DNA of 64,000 nt from Nannocystis pusilla (lineage in GTDB: Bacteria; Myxococcota_A; Polyangia; Nannocystales; Nannocystaceae). Each line of letters starts with the position of its first letter. Positions within the stretch are counted from its first letter, which is position 1. The stretch is from assembly GCF_026626665.1 (NCBI RefSeq), contig NZ_JAPNKE010000002.1, positions 4,875,168 to 4,939,167 on the forward strand, in the 5' to 3' direction. Both the position numbers and the translations under genes were made by a program. Below, piece after piece: positions 18,822-28,499 of this stretch. Under the pieces are notes generated by a model. The model saw only the letters and a program-made list of their open reading frames with translations. It had not been told where the DNA came from and did not search any database.

Positions 18822-19857
18822 TCAGGGGACCCGAGAGAAGCAGTAGATGCCGCCGTAACCACCGCCGGCGCCGACGGTGTTGGCGCCCGGCGGCGACGGC
18901 CCCATCTCGATCAGGCTGACGCCCGGGGCGCAGCCGGAGGCGGTGTGCGACTGAATCCAGTGCGTGCCGTCCATGTCGCCGGGGCCCGGGCCGGGTCCGC
19001 CGCCGCCACCGCCGCCGCGCGGCCAGGAGTGGCCGAGCATGGGCTTGCCGTCGACGTCGCTCTCGCCCACCGCGGAGGTCCAGTCGAGGCAGGTCGACGA
19101 GGCGCTCTCGAGGCGACCGTCGGCGCCGCTGCCGGTGAGGGTGTCGTGATTGTCGACAGGGTCCTGCAGCGGATCGGGCTGGTGATTGGGCACACCGTCC
19201 TCGTTGGGCAGGTCGTCCTGGATCGCCGAGTCGGCGCCGACGGGCCGCTCGGCCAGCAGGTCGTCCTTGCCGGCGGCGACCAGGCGCCCGAGCCGGTCGT
19301 ACCAGGGGCCGTCGCCGACGCGATCGATGGCGTCGACCTGCTCGCCGTTCTCGTCGGCGCTGGCGCTGAGGAACGCCCGCCACGGCTTGCTGCCGGCGCC
19401 GGGCATGCTCTTCTCGGCGATCGCGGCGCAGATCTTGTCGGCCCCGCGGAGTCCGGCGCCGGGCCCCTCCTCGCCGAACCGGAGGTCGCCGCCGAAGCCC
19501 TGCTGGCTGCCCGAGAGCTCCTGCATGGCCTTGAGGCTGGTGACGAAGAAGCTGAACGGCTCGCCGGGGACCGCGCCGGTGGTGGTGGAATCGTCGGTGC
19601 TCGCGGCGGTCGAGCCGTCGCCGCTCTCGGAGGCGCCGCTCGTCGGGGCGTCGCTGGTGGAGCCGGCGCTCGTCGGGGCGTCATTCGTGGTGACGACATT
19701 CGTGCCCGTGCCGTCGCTGGTGCCGGAGGTGGCGCCGCCGGTGCTGGCCGCCTCCGTCTCGCTGCTCGCCGTGTCGCCGCCGTCGCTCGGACAGCCGAGC
19801 GCGCAAAGGAGGATCCGGGAGGAGCGCGAGGCTCCGTGGATTGCGAATCGTCATCAT
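18822..19857 (-). CDS. Lipoprotein with endostatin/C-type-lectin-like C-terminal domain (frameshifted start)
   Basis: The C-terminal 235 residues begin FSFFVTSLKAMQELSG and contain LRGADKICAAIA, a Trp-rich centre, STCLDWTS and an ending YGGIYCFSRVP. This resembles the endostatin/lectin-like fold found in other bacterial surface proteins (assignment by eye). Upstream is an Asp/Ser/Thr linker and a lipobox (LLCALGC). The start ATG at 19857, preceded by AGGAAG, is out of frame with the lipobox; a slip at the GGG near 19818 joins them. The stop lies 28 bases before the next lipoprotein's start, so they are likely one transcript. Confidence 0.75.
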
Positions 19858-19905
19858 ATTTAAAAACTTCCTTTCGTGCCCGCAGGCGGATGGATGGGAG
19901 CGTCG

Positions 19906-20910
19906 TCACGCGCACGTCAGATCGGCTTGGCAGGTCTGGCCGTCGCTGCACTGGCTGTCGTCGTTGCAGGACACGAGGCCGTCGATGGTGATCGACCGCT
20001 CGACGCTGGCGGCGACCACCAGCTCGACGCGGCCCTCCGCGATCGCGGTGGCGCCGACGTGCTCGCGGGTGACGACGATCGAGGGGAAGCCGGCGACGCC
20101 GAGCGCGAGCAGGTCGGTGACGAGGTCGGCGGCGATCTCGAGCTCGCCGTCGTCGGCGGTGGCGCATACGATCGTGCCCTTGGTGCCGCCGTGGTGGCTG
20201 ATGTCGAGCTTGACGCGGATCGTCGACAGCTCGGGCTGAGCGGCCGCCTCCCACGCGAGCGCGAGGGCGACGTCGGGGGCAAGATCGATGTCGGCGGTGA
20301 CGAGCGCGAGCGGGGCGATCCCGCGGGCCTCGACCATGAAGCCGCCCAGCGCCTCGCCCTCGGCGGTGACCGCGATCGGATCGCCCTCGCCGAACGGCGG
20401 GTAGACCAGCTTGACGCTGCCGCCGGGCTGATACGTGCTTGCGATCGGGTCCATGGTGAAGGACGCGGCCCCGGCCTCGGTGCGCAGGCCCTCGACGGTG
20501 ACCGTGCCGACGCTGCCCGCGGTCGGGTAGCTCTGACAGGTCTCGTCCTCGACGCACACCGCGGAGCCGCCGCAGGGCGTGCTGCACAGCGGGACGCGCG
20601 GGGTCAGCAATCGACAATCGCCGGCGCTCGCGTCCTCCTCCCACACGATCGCCGCGGGGGTCGGGCCGTCGTACACCTTGCCCAGCACCGTCGTCTTGCC
20701 GTCCTCCGCCGCGAGCGAGATCTGGAAGCTGCCGACGAGGACCTCCGCGTCGCCGCCGGTGTCGCCGCTCGTCGTGGTGTCGCCGCCGTCGCTGGTGTCC
20801 TCGCCGGACGGTCGTGACGGCGAACCGCAGGCGACGACGGCGATTGTCGACAGGACGACCGCGAGCGAGGCGCGCCGTCCGGACCGGGGTATGCATGCGA
20901 CGAGCTTCAT
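19906..20910 (-). CDS. Hypothetical lipoprotein with C-terminal Cys motif
   Basis: 334 residues. The signal peptide ends in a lipobox (IAVVAC), with a short Asp/Thr/Gly linker. The main body is beta-rich with a 4-Cys insertion (CSTPCGGSAVCVEDETC), and the tail has EB-like spacing (CNDDSQCSDGQTC). No enzyme motif is visible. It is the first of three minus-strand lipoprotein genes (19906, 18822, 16757) spaced closely enough for one operon. Confidence 0.8.
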   Translation of the reverse strand: MKLVACIPRSGRRASLAVVLSTIAVVACGSPSRPSGEDTSDGGDTTTSGDTGGDAEVLVGSFQISLAAEDGKTTVLGKVYDGPTPAAIVWEEDASAGDCRLLTPRVPLCSTPCGGSAVCVEDETCQSYPTAGSVGTVTVEGLRTEAGAASFTMDPIASTYQPGGSVKLVYPPFGEGDPIAVTAEGEALGGFMVEARGIAPLALVTADIDLAPDVALALAWEAAAQPELSTIRVKLDISHHGGTKGTIVCATADDGELEIAADLVTDLLALGVAGFPSIVVTREHVGATAIAEGRVELVVAASVERSITIDGLVSCNDDSQCSDGQTCQADLTCA

Positions 20911-21119
20911 GGCGTGGTGCGAGGGGTGAGCCGCAGGACCGGCGCAGCGAGCAATGGGTGGCGCGAGCGATCGATCGATAACAACCGCGTCTCGGCGGCC
21001 GCGACGCCGCCGGCCGCGAACACTCGCGCGACGGATCGCGGCCAGACAGCGCGGGAGAGCAGCATCGCGGCGCCTCGGAGACGGATGAGCGCAGGCTACG
21101 CCGCGCGATTGCCCGGGGT

Positions 21120-21147
21120 ATGTCCGATTGTGTCCGATTGTGTCGGC
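21120..21147 (+). promoter_or_regulatory. Direct TGTC repeats upstream of response regulator gene
   Basis: TGTCCGATTG occurs twice in tandem, followed by a third partial copy TGTCGGCC, so TGTC recurs every 10 bases at 21120, 21130 and 21140. Phased direct repeats of this kind are how OmpR/PhoB-type regulators bind. The array lies about 40 bases before the regulator's own start, which suggests autoregulation. A related set lies at 34785. Confidence 0.55.
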
Positions 21148-21182
21148 CGGCGCGGGTGGGGGCTTTCGGCTATCTTGAGCGC

Positions 21183-21899
21183 ATGACCGAGGCGAGCGGC
21201 GGCGCAGGCGTCCGCGCCCTGATGATCGAGGACGACGAGCGGCTGGCCCAATTGACGACCCGCTACCTGGCCGCGCACGGGATCGAGACGCGCTACGAGG
21301 TCACCGGCTCGCGCGGGCTCGACGAGGCGATGCGCGGCCGCTACGACGTGATCCTCATCGACGTCATGCTGCCGGAGCGCGACGGCATCGACGTGTGCCG
21401 CTCGTTGCGACAGATGAGCGACGTCCCGGTGATCATGCTGACCGCCTGCGGGACCGAGGCCGACCGCGTGCTCGGGCTCGAGTCGGGCGCCGACGACTAC
21501 GTGACCAAGCCGTTCTCGACGCGCGAGCTGCTGGCCCGCGTGCGCGCGGTGGTCCGGCGCTCGCGCGGCCAGCTCGGGCCGAGCAACCGCGCGCTGCGGG
21601 TCGGCGGCCTGGTGCTCGACCCGGGCAACCTGTACGTCGAGAACAAGGGCGTCTCGGTGTCGCTGACGAGCTTCGAGTTCACGCTGCTGTACGCGCTGGC
21701 CGAGCGGGCCGGCCGGGTGCTGACGCGCGAGCAGCTGCTCGACCTGGTCCACGGCTCCGCCGAGGAGGCGTTCGACCGCTCGATCGACACCCACGTGTCT
21801 CGCCTGCGCCGCAAGCTCGGCGACGACCCGCGCCAGCCGCAGCTGCTGCTGACGGTGCGCGGCGTCGGCTACATGCTGGCCAAGGGGACGCGCACGTGA
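21183..21899 (+). CDS. OmpR-family response regulator
   Basis: 238 residues from the ATG at 21183. The receiver domain has the acidic pair (EDDE), the phosphorylated Asp in VILIDVMLPERDG, Thr in IMLTA and Lys in YVTKPFS. The C-terminal winged helix (SLTSFEFTLLYAL, REQLLDLVHG, DTHVSRLRRKLGDD, VRGVGYML) is OmpR/CpxR-type. Its stop overlaps the GTG start of the kinase gene by 3 bases, so the two are translationally coupled. The phased TGTC repeats upstream are the probable operator. Confidence 0.96.
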   Translation: MTEASGGAGVRALMIEDDERLAQLTTRYLAAHGIETRYEVTGSRGLDEAMRGRYDVILIDVMLPERDGIDVCRSLRQMSDVPVIMLTACGTEADRVLGLESGADDYVTKPFSTRELLARVRAVVRRSRGQLGPSNRALRVGGLVLDPGNLYVENKGVSVSLTSFEFTLLYALAERAGRVLTREQLLDLVHGSAEEAFDRSIDTHVSRLRRKLGDDPRQPQLLLTVRGVGYMLAKGTRT

Positions 21900-23293
21900 G
21901 CCCGCTGCGACCGTGGCGCCTGGCGGCGCAGATCTGGGCGCTCGCGCTGCTGACCCAGGCGGTGGTGGTGCTGTCGCTGGCGGCGATGTTCTGGATGTCG
22001 CGCCACCCGGCGCCGCCCAACTTCATGCGCCTGCACGAGCACATCATCCGCGAGGTGGCGACCCACGCGGACGAGCCGGGCGGGCTGCAGGCGGCGATCG
22101 ATCGCGCGAGCGCGGCGACGTCCGATCAGTTCGCGCTGTTCTCCCGCGACGGCGCGCTGCTGGCCGCGACCCGCGGGAGCACGCCGCCGCAGCTGCCGTT
22201 CGAGCGGCTGGCGACGCTGTCGCGGACCGAGCGCATCGACGGGCCGGCGCGGGTCATCGTGCCGCTGCGCGCGGAGGATGGTCTGGTCGGCTTCGGCGTC
22301 GCGCGCCTGCAACTGCCGCCGCCGCCGCGCATGGGGGTGGCGACGGTCGCGGTGGTGCTGGCGGTGCTGGCGGGGCTGTCGGTGCTGCTGGCGCGGCGGT
22401 TGTTGGAGCCGCTGCGGCGCCTCGTCGGCACCGCGCAGGCGTTCGGGGCCGGCGACATCCAGGTGCGCGCCGGCCTGCCGCCGCGCGGGCCGCTCGGGCT
22501 GCTCGGACGCGTGTTCGACGAGATGGCCGACCGCGTGGCCGAGCTGCTCCGGTCGCAGCGCGAGCTGCTGGCCAACGTGTCGCACGAGCTGCGCACGCCG
22601 CTGGCCCGGCTGCGGGTCGCGCTCGAGCTCGCGGCCGAGAGCGACCCGGAGACGGCGCGGACCGAACTGCACCTGGCGGAGGACGACCTGGCGCAGCTCG
22701 AGCGCATGGTCGAGGACGTGCTCCGCACCGCCAGCCTCGACCTGGCGTCGCTGCGCCCGGGCGGCTCCCACACGGCCCTGCAGCGGCAGCGGCTCGACGT
22801 CGCGGCGCTGGTGCGGCGGGCGGGGCGGCGCTTCGCGGGCGCCTGGTCGAACAGCCAGGTGACGATCGCCGCGCCCGAGGAGCCGCTGTACGTCGACGGC
22901 GACGCCGAGCTGCTGCGCCGCGCGCTCGACAACCTGCTCGACAACGCCCGCAAGTACTCGGAGCCGGGCTCGCCGATCACGCTTCGCGCGGCGGCCGAGG
23001 GCGACGAGGTGGTGCTCGAGGTGGCCGACGCCGGCATCGGCATCGACGCGGCCGACCAGGTGCAGGTGTTCACGCCGTTCTTCCGCACCGACCGCAGCCG
23101 CACGCGCATGACCGGCGGGGTCGGCCTCGGCCTGACTCTGGTCCAGCGGATCGCCCTCGCCCACGAGGGCAGCGTGGCGCTGGAGAGCGAGCCGGGCCGC
23201 GGGACGCGAGTGACGCTGCGGATCCCCCGAGCGCGCGGCGGGCTCGTGCCGTCGCAAGCGCTGCATTGCGAGCAGGCGACGGCGCAGGAGTGA
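21896..23293 (+). CDS. Sensor histidine kinase, CpxA-like
   Basis: 465 residues from the GTG overlapping the regulator's stop. Order: membrane helix (about 10-32), a periplasmic segment of about 100 residues, second helix (about 140-160), HAMP, dimerisation domain with the phosphoacceptor His in ANVSHELRTPLARLRVAL, and an ATPase domain with N box (DNLLDNARKYS), G1 (VADAGIGI) and G2 (GVGLGLTL). It phosphorylates the coupled OmpR-type regulator. The stimulus is unknown; the short periplasmic domain lacks a recognisable ligand fold. Confidence 0.95.
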   Translation: MSPLRPWRLAAQIWALALLTQAVVVLSLAAMFWMSRHPAPPNFMRLHEHIIREVATHADEPGGLQAAIDRASAATSDQFALFSRDGALLAATRGSTPPQLPFERLATLSRTERIDGPARVIVPLRAEDGLVGFGVARLQLPPPPRMGVATVAVVLAVLAGLSVLLARRLLEPLRRLVGTAQAFGAGDIQVRAGLPPRGPLGLLGRVFDEMADRVAELLRSQRELLANVSHELRTPLARLRVALELAAESDPETARTELHLAEDDLAQLERMVEDVLRTASLDLASLRPGGSHTALQRQRLDVAALVRRAGRRFAGAWSNSQVTIAAPEEPLYVDGDAELLRRALDNLLDNARKYSEPGSPITLRAAAEGDEVVLEVADAGIGIDAADQVQVFTPFFRTDRSRTRMTGGVGLGLTLVQRIALAHEGSVALESEPGRGTRVTLRIPRARGGLVPSQALHCEQATAQE

Positions 23294-23301
23294 GGCGACG
23301 A

Positions 23302-24168
23302 ATGACGAATGCGTGGATCGCTGCGACGGTTTGGGCGATGATAATCGCGGGGTGCGGTGATTCGCCGGCCGCGCAGGAGTGCCGCGAATGCGCGGCGCCG
23401 GTGGTGCTCGGGACGCTGGGCGATCCGCAGATCCGCGAGACCTCGGGGATCGCGGCCAGCGCGGCGCACCCGGGTGTGTGGTACGTGCACAACGACTCGG
23501 GCGACGCCGCCCGGCTGTTCGCGGTGGGCGAGGACGGCTCGCTGCGCGCGACCCTGACGCTCGACGTGCCGCACGTCGACTGGGAAGACATCGCCCGCGG
23601 ACCCTGCCCCGCCGGCCAATGCCTGTACATCGGCGACATCGGCGACAATCAGCTCGCGCGCGACGCCCTCGTGGTCTATCGCGTGTCCGAGCCGGTGCAG
23701 CTGGTCGACAGCGTGCTGCCGGCGGAGCGCCTTTATTTTAAATATCCCGACGGAGCGCACGACGCCGAGACGCTGCTGATCGATCCGGCGAGCGGCGAAG
23801 TCATTGTCATCACCAAGGTCGACAGCGGACCCTCGTCGATCTACGCGCTGCCGCTGCAACCCGGGGAGCGCGCCACCGCGGAGCTCGTCGGCAGCGTCGA
23901 GCCGCCCACGGGCAGCGCGCGGATCACCGGCGGCGACGTCCACCCCGACGGGACCGCGGTGCTCCTGCGCACGCGCAGCGGCGTTTTTTATTATACGAAG
24001 CAGCCGGAGCAGTCGGTCGCGTCGGCGCTGGCCGGGGAAGGCTGCGCAGGCCCGAAGCTCGACGAGGCGCAGGGCGAGGCGATCGCGTGGACGCCCGACG
24101 GCGAGGCGTGGGTCAGCGTCGGCGAGGGCGCAGGCGCGGCGATCCACCGCGTCGATTGCGACGAGTGA
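23302..24168 (+). CDS. Putative beta-propeller lipoprotein
   Basis: 288 residues, starting 9 bases after the kinase gene. A lipobox (IIAGCGD) is followed by repeats of beta-propeller character (VWYVHNDSGDAARLFAV, DWEDIARGP, GVFYYTK). The order and motifs resemble the extracytoplasmic propellers whose sequences carry a DxEDIA motif. It may be an accessory sensor of the two-component system or simply co-transcribed. Two AT-rich codon clusters (near 23730 and 23985) stand out in an otherwise GC-rich gene. Confidence 0.8.
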   Translation: MTNAWIAATVWAMIIAGCGDSPAAQECRECAAPVVLGTLGDPQIRETSGIAASAAHPGVWYVHNDSGDAARLFAVGEDGSLRATLTLDVPHVDWEDIARGPCPAGQCLYIGDIGDNQLARDALVVYRVSEPVQLVDSVLPAERLYFKYPDGAHDAETLLIDPASGEVIVITKVDSGPSSIYALPLQPGERATAELVGSVEPPTGSARITGGDVHPDGTAVLLRTRSGVFYYTKQPEQSVASALAGEGCAGPKLDEAQGEAIAWTPDGEAWVSVGEGAGAAIHRVDCDE

Positions 24169-24606
24169 TTCGCAGGTCTCGCTCCTGGCCAATGGAGCAT
24201 GGGGCGATTCGCTACGATCTCACGAGCGCTGCCGGGTGGCGGACGCGGCCCGCGCCACGCCCGGGGGCAGTCGGAGCGCGCTCACAGTATCTGATGTTTA
24301 CAACTCTAGCCAGGCTCCAAACGCACCAAAACTTCCGACGCGGCGACGGCCGGTCACGCGGTCGACGGCGATGCTGGACGCGCCGCCACCGCGCGCAGGC
24401 GCACCGCCGCTGCAGCGCAGGCTCGACGGACCCCGTCAGCCGCCCTGCGGCTGCCCCATGGGGCCCCATGGGGCAGCCGGCGGGACGACAGCCGGTGCTG
24501 GCGGTCCACGTCGCGATTCTCCACGACAATTCGCGGGCACATCCATTGCTCGATGCGCCGTCGACCGCGCGAGCGAGCTGCGCGCGCGACCTCGACAACT
24601 TAGAGA
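24169..24606. other. Intergenic region containing a large perfect palindrome
   Basis: No gene is supported here. It is less GC-rich at 24280-24340 and then contains the palindrome at 24448. A promoter for the downstream lipoprotein should lie in the last 100 bases; I see no confident -35/-10 pair. Confidence 0.4.
24448..24479. repeat. 32-bp perfect palindrome
   Basis: The 32 bases read identically on both strands. The centre is GGGGCCCC flanked by CCCCATGG, so the sequence CCCCATGGGG occurs twice, each itself a 10-bp palindrome. There is no T-tract on either side, so it is not a typical terminator. It could bind a dimeric protein or form a cruciform. Confidence 0.8.
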
Positions 24607-25515
24607 ATGGACGAACGAATGCAGACGAAGACGAAGATCTCGCGGACCGTGCCTCTCATGGTCCTCGCCCTGGCGCTGCCTGCGTGTACGCGCGAAGCCT
24701 CGCCCGCGCACAGCCTCGTGGAGTTCGGTGACGACTTGCCGGAGTCCGAAGCGGTGGTGGGCTCGGTGATCGAGACGCTCGAAGGGGACGACGGCGCGAC
24801 GCTCACCTTCATCGATCTCGGAGACGGCGACGTCGGCGTGATGGAGCGCCGGCCCGCCGGTCGCCCGTCCGTGCTGGCGAAGGCCAGGGCCGAAGACGCG
24901 ACCCCGCTCGAGGTCTACGTGGCTGCCCGCGGCCACGACCCGGCCGCGCTGACGCGCCTTCAGCTCCATCACGAGCAGGTCGCCGAGTCGTCGCCGCGGC
25001 CGCTCAAGATCGGCCCGACCGAGTCGCTGGCCCCGCCGAACCTCGACGAGGAGGGCTATCATGACCTCGACGGCTATTGCCACAGCCTGGCCTGGGGCTC
25101 GCAATGGTCGGGTGACGTGGGCCCGCTCAGCACTTACGACGCCACCGATTTCTACACTCAGGAGGACCTGGCGGCGCCGCTGTACTTCGCCCCCGGATCG
25201 ACCAACAACACGCAGACGTGGATCGGCGCCTGCGTGGACCATCAGGGCGGCGGCGCCTACGACGACAAGACCCTGACGATCCAGAAGCTCGTCAGCGGGA
25301 CGTGGTCGAACGTCGCCGGCGAGTCGTGGTACCTCGACGCCAGCACGTACAACAATACGTATACTTTCTACGCCTTCAGCCTCGCGGGCGCGCGCTACCG
25401 CGGCCGGCTCACGGTGGAGTGGGGCGGTTGCGAGACCACCGGCTGCTCGTACGTCGAGCCCTCGTTCGGCTGGGGCCTCGCGTGGACCCCGGTCCCGCCG
25501 ATCGGTGGCGGCTGA
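24607..25515 (+). CDS. Hypothetical lipoprotein
   Basis: 302 residues. A lipobox (LALALPAC) follows the signal; an ATG 12 bases in is an alternative start. The first third is acidic. The C-terminal 150 residues are rich in Trp, Tyr, Gly and Asn with four cysteines (FAPGSTNNTQTWIGACVDHQ, GGCETTGCSY), consistent with a beta-sandwich surface domain. No catalytic motif is recognised. It stands alone on the plus strand between a palindrome-containing gap and a methyltransferase gene of opposite direction. Confidence 0.8.
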   Translation: MDERMQTKTKISRTVPLMVLALALPACTREASPAHSLVEFGDDLPESEAVVGSVIETLEGDDGATLTFIDLGDGDVGVMERRPAGRPSVLAKARAEDATPLEVYVAARGHDPAALTRLQLHHEQVAESSPRPLKIGPTESLAPPNLDEEGYHDLDGYCHSLAWGSQWSGDVGPLSTYDATDFYTQEDLAAPLYFAPGSTNNTQTWIGACVDHQGGGAYDDKTLTIQKLVSGTWSNVAGESWYLDASTYNNTYTFYAFSLAGARYRGRLTVEWGGCETTGCSYVEPSFGWGLAWTPVPPIGGG

Positions 25516-25729
25516 TCAAGCTCAAGCTGGGCTGGAGCCGCGACTGACGGCCGGGGAGCGGCATCTGTCAGCCTCGCCTTTGCTGTACTTCAGAAGCGGA
25601 GCCTCGTCTCGCTACATCCGCGCGAATTCCTGGTGCGGAACTTTCGGGCTTGACGATCCAAACTCCGGTGATTGTAGTGGCGCACGAACGACGCGCCCCG
25701 CGGAGCATCGTGACGTGACGGACTCGCTG

Positions 25730-26341
25730 TCAGACGCGCCGGAGCACGCTGAACAACGCTTTCGGCAGCGGGTCGAGCGTGCCCTGGTACACCGTCTCGG
25801 TCGCCGACAGCAGTTCGAAGCGCGGCGCGAAGGTCGTGCGGATGTCGTCGGGCGAGAATCGGTGCGGACCTACGTCGTCGGGCTGCAGCTTGCTGAAGGT
25901 CTTGAGCAGCAGCAGTCCCCCGGGCGCGAGTCGGCGGGCCACCGAATCGACGTAGTCCCCGCGCCTCGCCGGGTCGATCACGTGGAAGCAGCCGCGGTCG
26001 AACACTACGTCGAAGCTCCCGGTCAGCTGCGACGCGAGCACGTCGTCCTGGACGAAGGTCACCGGGACTCCGCGTGCTTGCGCGAGCTCGGTCGCCTTCG
26101 CCACCGCGGTCGCCGACAGGTCGCTGCCGGTCGCCTCGAAGCCGCGGGCGGCGAGGGCGATCGCCTGTGTGCCCGGGCCGGTGCCGAGGTCGAGCAGCCG
26201 CCCGCGCGCGAGCCTGTGGTCGCGCAGCGCCGCCTCGAGGTCGGGGTCGAGGTCCGCGTAGTACCAGGGCAGGCTCTCGCCGGGCCGCTGGCGGTACAGG
26301 GTCTCCCAGTCGGGGAAGCGTTCGGACTGTGGCGTCGTCAT
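25730..26341 (-). CDS. Class I SAM-dependent methyltransferase
   Basis: 203 residues. The SAM-binding motif I is LLDLGTGPGTQ, followed by an acidic strand end (GSDLS) and motif II (FDVVFDRGCFHVI). The WETLYRQRPGESLPWYYADLD N-terminus and the FDRGCFHVI stretch resemble the thiopurine/tellurite-resistance-like small-molecule methyltransferases. The methyl acceptor is unknown. It is a single-gene unit, with the tandem repeat at 26480 in its upstream region. Confidence 0.9.
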   Translation of the reverse strand: MTTPQSERFPDWETLYRQRPGESLPWYYADLDPDLEAALRDHRLARGRLLDLGTGPGTQAIALAARGFEATGSDLSATAVAKATELAQARGVPVTFVQDDVLASQLTGSFDVVFDRGCFHVIDPARRGDYVDSVARRLAPGGLLLLKTFSKLQPDDVGPHRFSPDDIRTTFAPRFELLSATETVYQGTLDPLPKALFSVLRRV

Positions 26342-26479
26342 GCCTCCAGGATATCGTGGCCCGGGGTCGCGCTCCGCCGCGCTGCCAATCCGTTGACCAA
26401 TTGCCAACAGGACAACTCGCGGGTCGCGGCCGGCGCGGCGCTCCGCCGATACGATGGCGCGGCGACGCCGATCATCACC

Positions 26480-26624
26480 CGACGCCCCGTCGCTCGATCC
26501 TCCGGAGGTCCGTTCGAGGTGAGTAGCGGGCAGAAGTAACAGTCTGCCGCGCCGACGCCCCGTCGCTCGATCCTCCGGAGGTCCTTCGAGGTGAGGAGCG
26601 GGCAGAAGTGAAAGTCTGCTGCGC
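26480..26624. repeat. Tandem 73-bp direct repeat, two copies
   Basis: A unit beginning CGACGCCCCGTCGCTCGATC and ending in GTCTGCNGCGC is present at 26480-26552 and again at 26553-26624, with about five differences including one deleted base. Each copy contains the palindrome CCTCCGGAGG. It lies in a 538-base gap (26342-26879) without a convincing gene. The repeat differences suggest an old duplication. Confidence 0.8.
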
Positions 26625-26879
26625 CGGCCCCGCCCCTCATCGCCTCGAGTCGGGTGGCTCGCTCGCTCGCGCCGGGCCCGCCCAGCCGGACGCCGAGCCA
26701 GCCGCGGGCGAGATAGCCGCCGCCCCCGGCGCCCGGGCGAACTTGCGGGGTCACCGTATTCATCCACGCTCGCCGCGCGGAGCGGCTGGCGAAGCCGAGC
26801 AGCCGGTCGCTTCGAGCGGCGAGCGAGCCGACCGCCGCGGCGAGCACTGCGGCCCCTTCTCCGACGATTGCAGCGCGCC

Positions 26880-28312
26880 ATGAATTCGATCGATCCGTCC
26901 GACGCATCGCCCCGGGGCTCCCTTCCGAGACGGGCGCTGCGTATCCTCGGTGTCCTGACAGTGCTCGCATTCGCGGCGACACAGCTGGGCCTGGCACATT
27001 CACCGCAGCCCGCCCCCGGCCCCGGCCCCGTCACAGCACCGGCGCGATTGACCCTGTTCCAGGACGTGCGGATCTTCGACGGCCGGCGCGCCTCGCTGTC
27101 TGCACCCTCCCACGTGCTGGTGCGCGGCAACCTCATCGAACGCATCTCCACCGCGCCGATCGCCGCCGAGCCCGGCACCACCGTCATTCCCGCGGCGGGC
27201 CGCGTGCTGATGCCGGGCCTCACCGACATGCACTGGCACGCGATGCTGGTCCGTCCCACGCCGGCGGCGGCTCTGACCAATGACGTCGGTTACACCAACC
27301 TCCAGGCCGCGGCCGAGGCCACTGCCACGCTCATGCGCGGGTTTACCACCGTGCGCGACATGGGCGGCCCCAGCTTCGCGCTGAAGCGTGCCATCGACGA
27401 CGGCTTGCTGCCCGGACCGCGCATCTATCCGTCCGGGGCGATGATCACCGTCACCAGCGGCCACGGCGACTTCCGTCCGCTCTCCGACCTGCCGCGGACC
27501 CTGGGCGGCCCCGTGTCGCGGGTCGAGCAGATCGGCGGCAGCGCCATCGCCGACAGCCCCGACGAGGTGCGCCTGCGGGCGCGCGAGCAGTTCATGCAGG
27601 GCGCGACGCAGATCAAGCTCACGGCCGGCGGCGGCGTGGCCTCGCCGTTCAGCCCGCTCGACGTGTCCACGTTCACGCAGGAGGAGCTCACGCCGCGGTC
27701 GAGGCGGCGCAGAACTGGGGGACCTATGTCTCTACGCACGCCTATACGTCGGCCAGTATTCAGCGCTCGATCGCCGCCGGGGTGAAATGCATCGAGCACG
27801 GGCACCTGATGGATGACGCCACCGCGCGGCTGATGGCGCAGAAGGGCATCTGGTTGAGCACCCAGCCGTTCCTCGACCTGAGCGGCGCCGCGGCGCTCGG
27901 GCCGGCGGAGCAGGCGAAGATGCGGCAGGTCGTGAACGGGACCGACAGGGTCTACACGCTGGCGAAGAAGTACGGCATCAAGACCGCGTTCGGCACCGAC
28001 ATCCTGTTCTCCGCGGCGCTGGCCGAGCGGCAGGGCGCCATGCTGGCCGATCTCGCTCGCTGGTACACCCCTGCCGAGGCGCTGATCATGGCGACCTCGA
28101 CCAATGCCGAGCTGCTCGCGCTGTCCGGGCTGCGCAACCCCTATCCCGGCAAGCTGGGCGTGATCGAAGAAGGCGCGCTGGCCGATCTGCTGGTGGTCGA
28201 CGGCGATCCGCTGCGAGACATCCGGCTGGTGGCCGACCCCGGCCGGAACTTCCTGATCGTCATGAAGGACGGCGTGATCTACAAGAACACGGTGCCGGGC
28301 TCCGGGCGATAG
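26880..28312 (+). CDS. Imidazolonepropionase/prolidase-like amidohydrolase, exported (frameshifted)
   Basis: About 477 residues after repair. An N-terminal hydrophobic signal (LGVLTVLAFAATQLGLAHS) precedes a metal-dependent amidohydrolase. The metal ligands are visible: HWH (after MPGLTDM), Lys in TQIKLTAGGG, His in VSTHAY, His in IEHGH and Asp in FGTDI. The family cleaves cyclic amides or dipeptides such as Xaa-Pro. The frame slips near 27692, where one G appears missing in ACGCCGCGG; restoring it gives EELTAAVEAAQNWG. Both halves are well conserved, so it is probably intact in the organism. Confidence 0.88.
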
Positions 28313-28446
28313 GACCGCGGACGCCTGCGCGTCTCGGCGGCGCCTGCGACTTCGGCCAGCAGGACATCACGGTCGTCGTCGCCGACGCGCCGATCAGCAT
28401 CGTCAGCGCCGGCGTCTCCACCTGCGCCCCGACAGCGCCGCAGTGA
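28312..28446 (+). pseudogene. Possible C-terminal fragment of a secreted protein
   Basis: Just after the amidohydrolase stop, one frame reads GACDFGQQDITVVVADAP and then ISIVSAGVSTCAPTAPQ to a TGA. It has coding-like composition and cysteine placement but no start codon. It may be a leftover of a deleted gene or simply chance in GC-rich DNA. Confidence 0.25.
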
Positions 28447-28499
28447 GGTCGTCCTCGCCGCCGCTCTCGGCCTCGCGCGGCGGGCAGGGAGTGATTCGC

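Noticed and set aside
26880..28312. Amidohydrolase as a pseudogene
   Set aside because: All metal ligands are conserved on both sides of one slip that fits the window-wide deletion pattern, so it is more likely intact.
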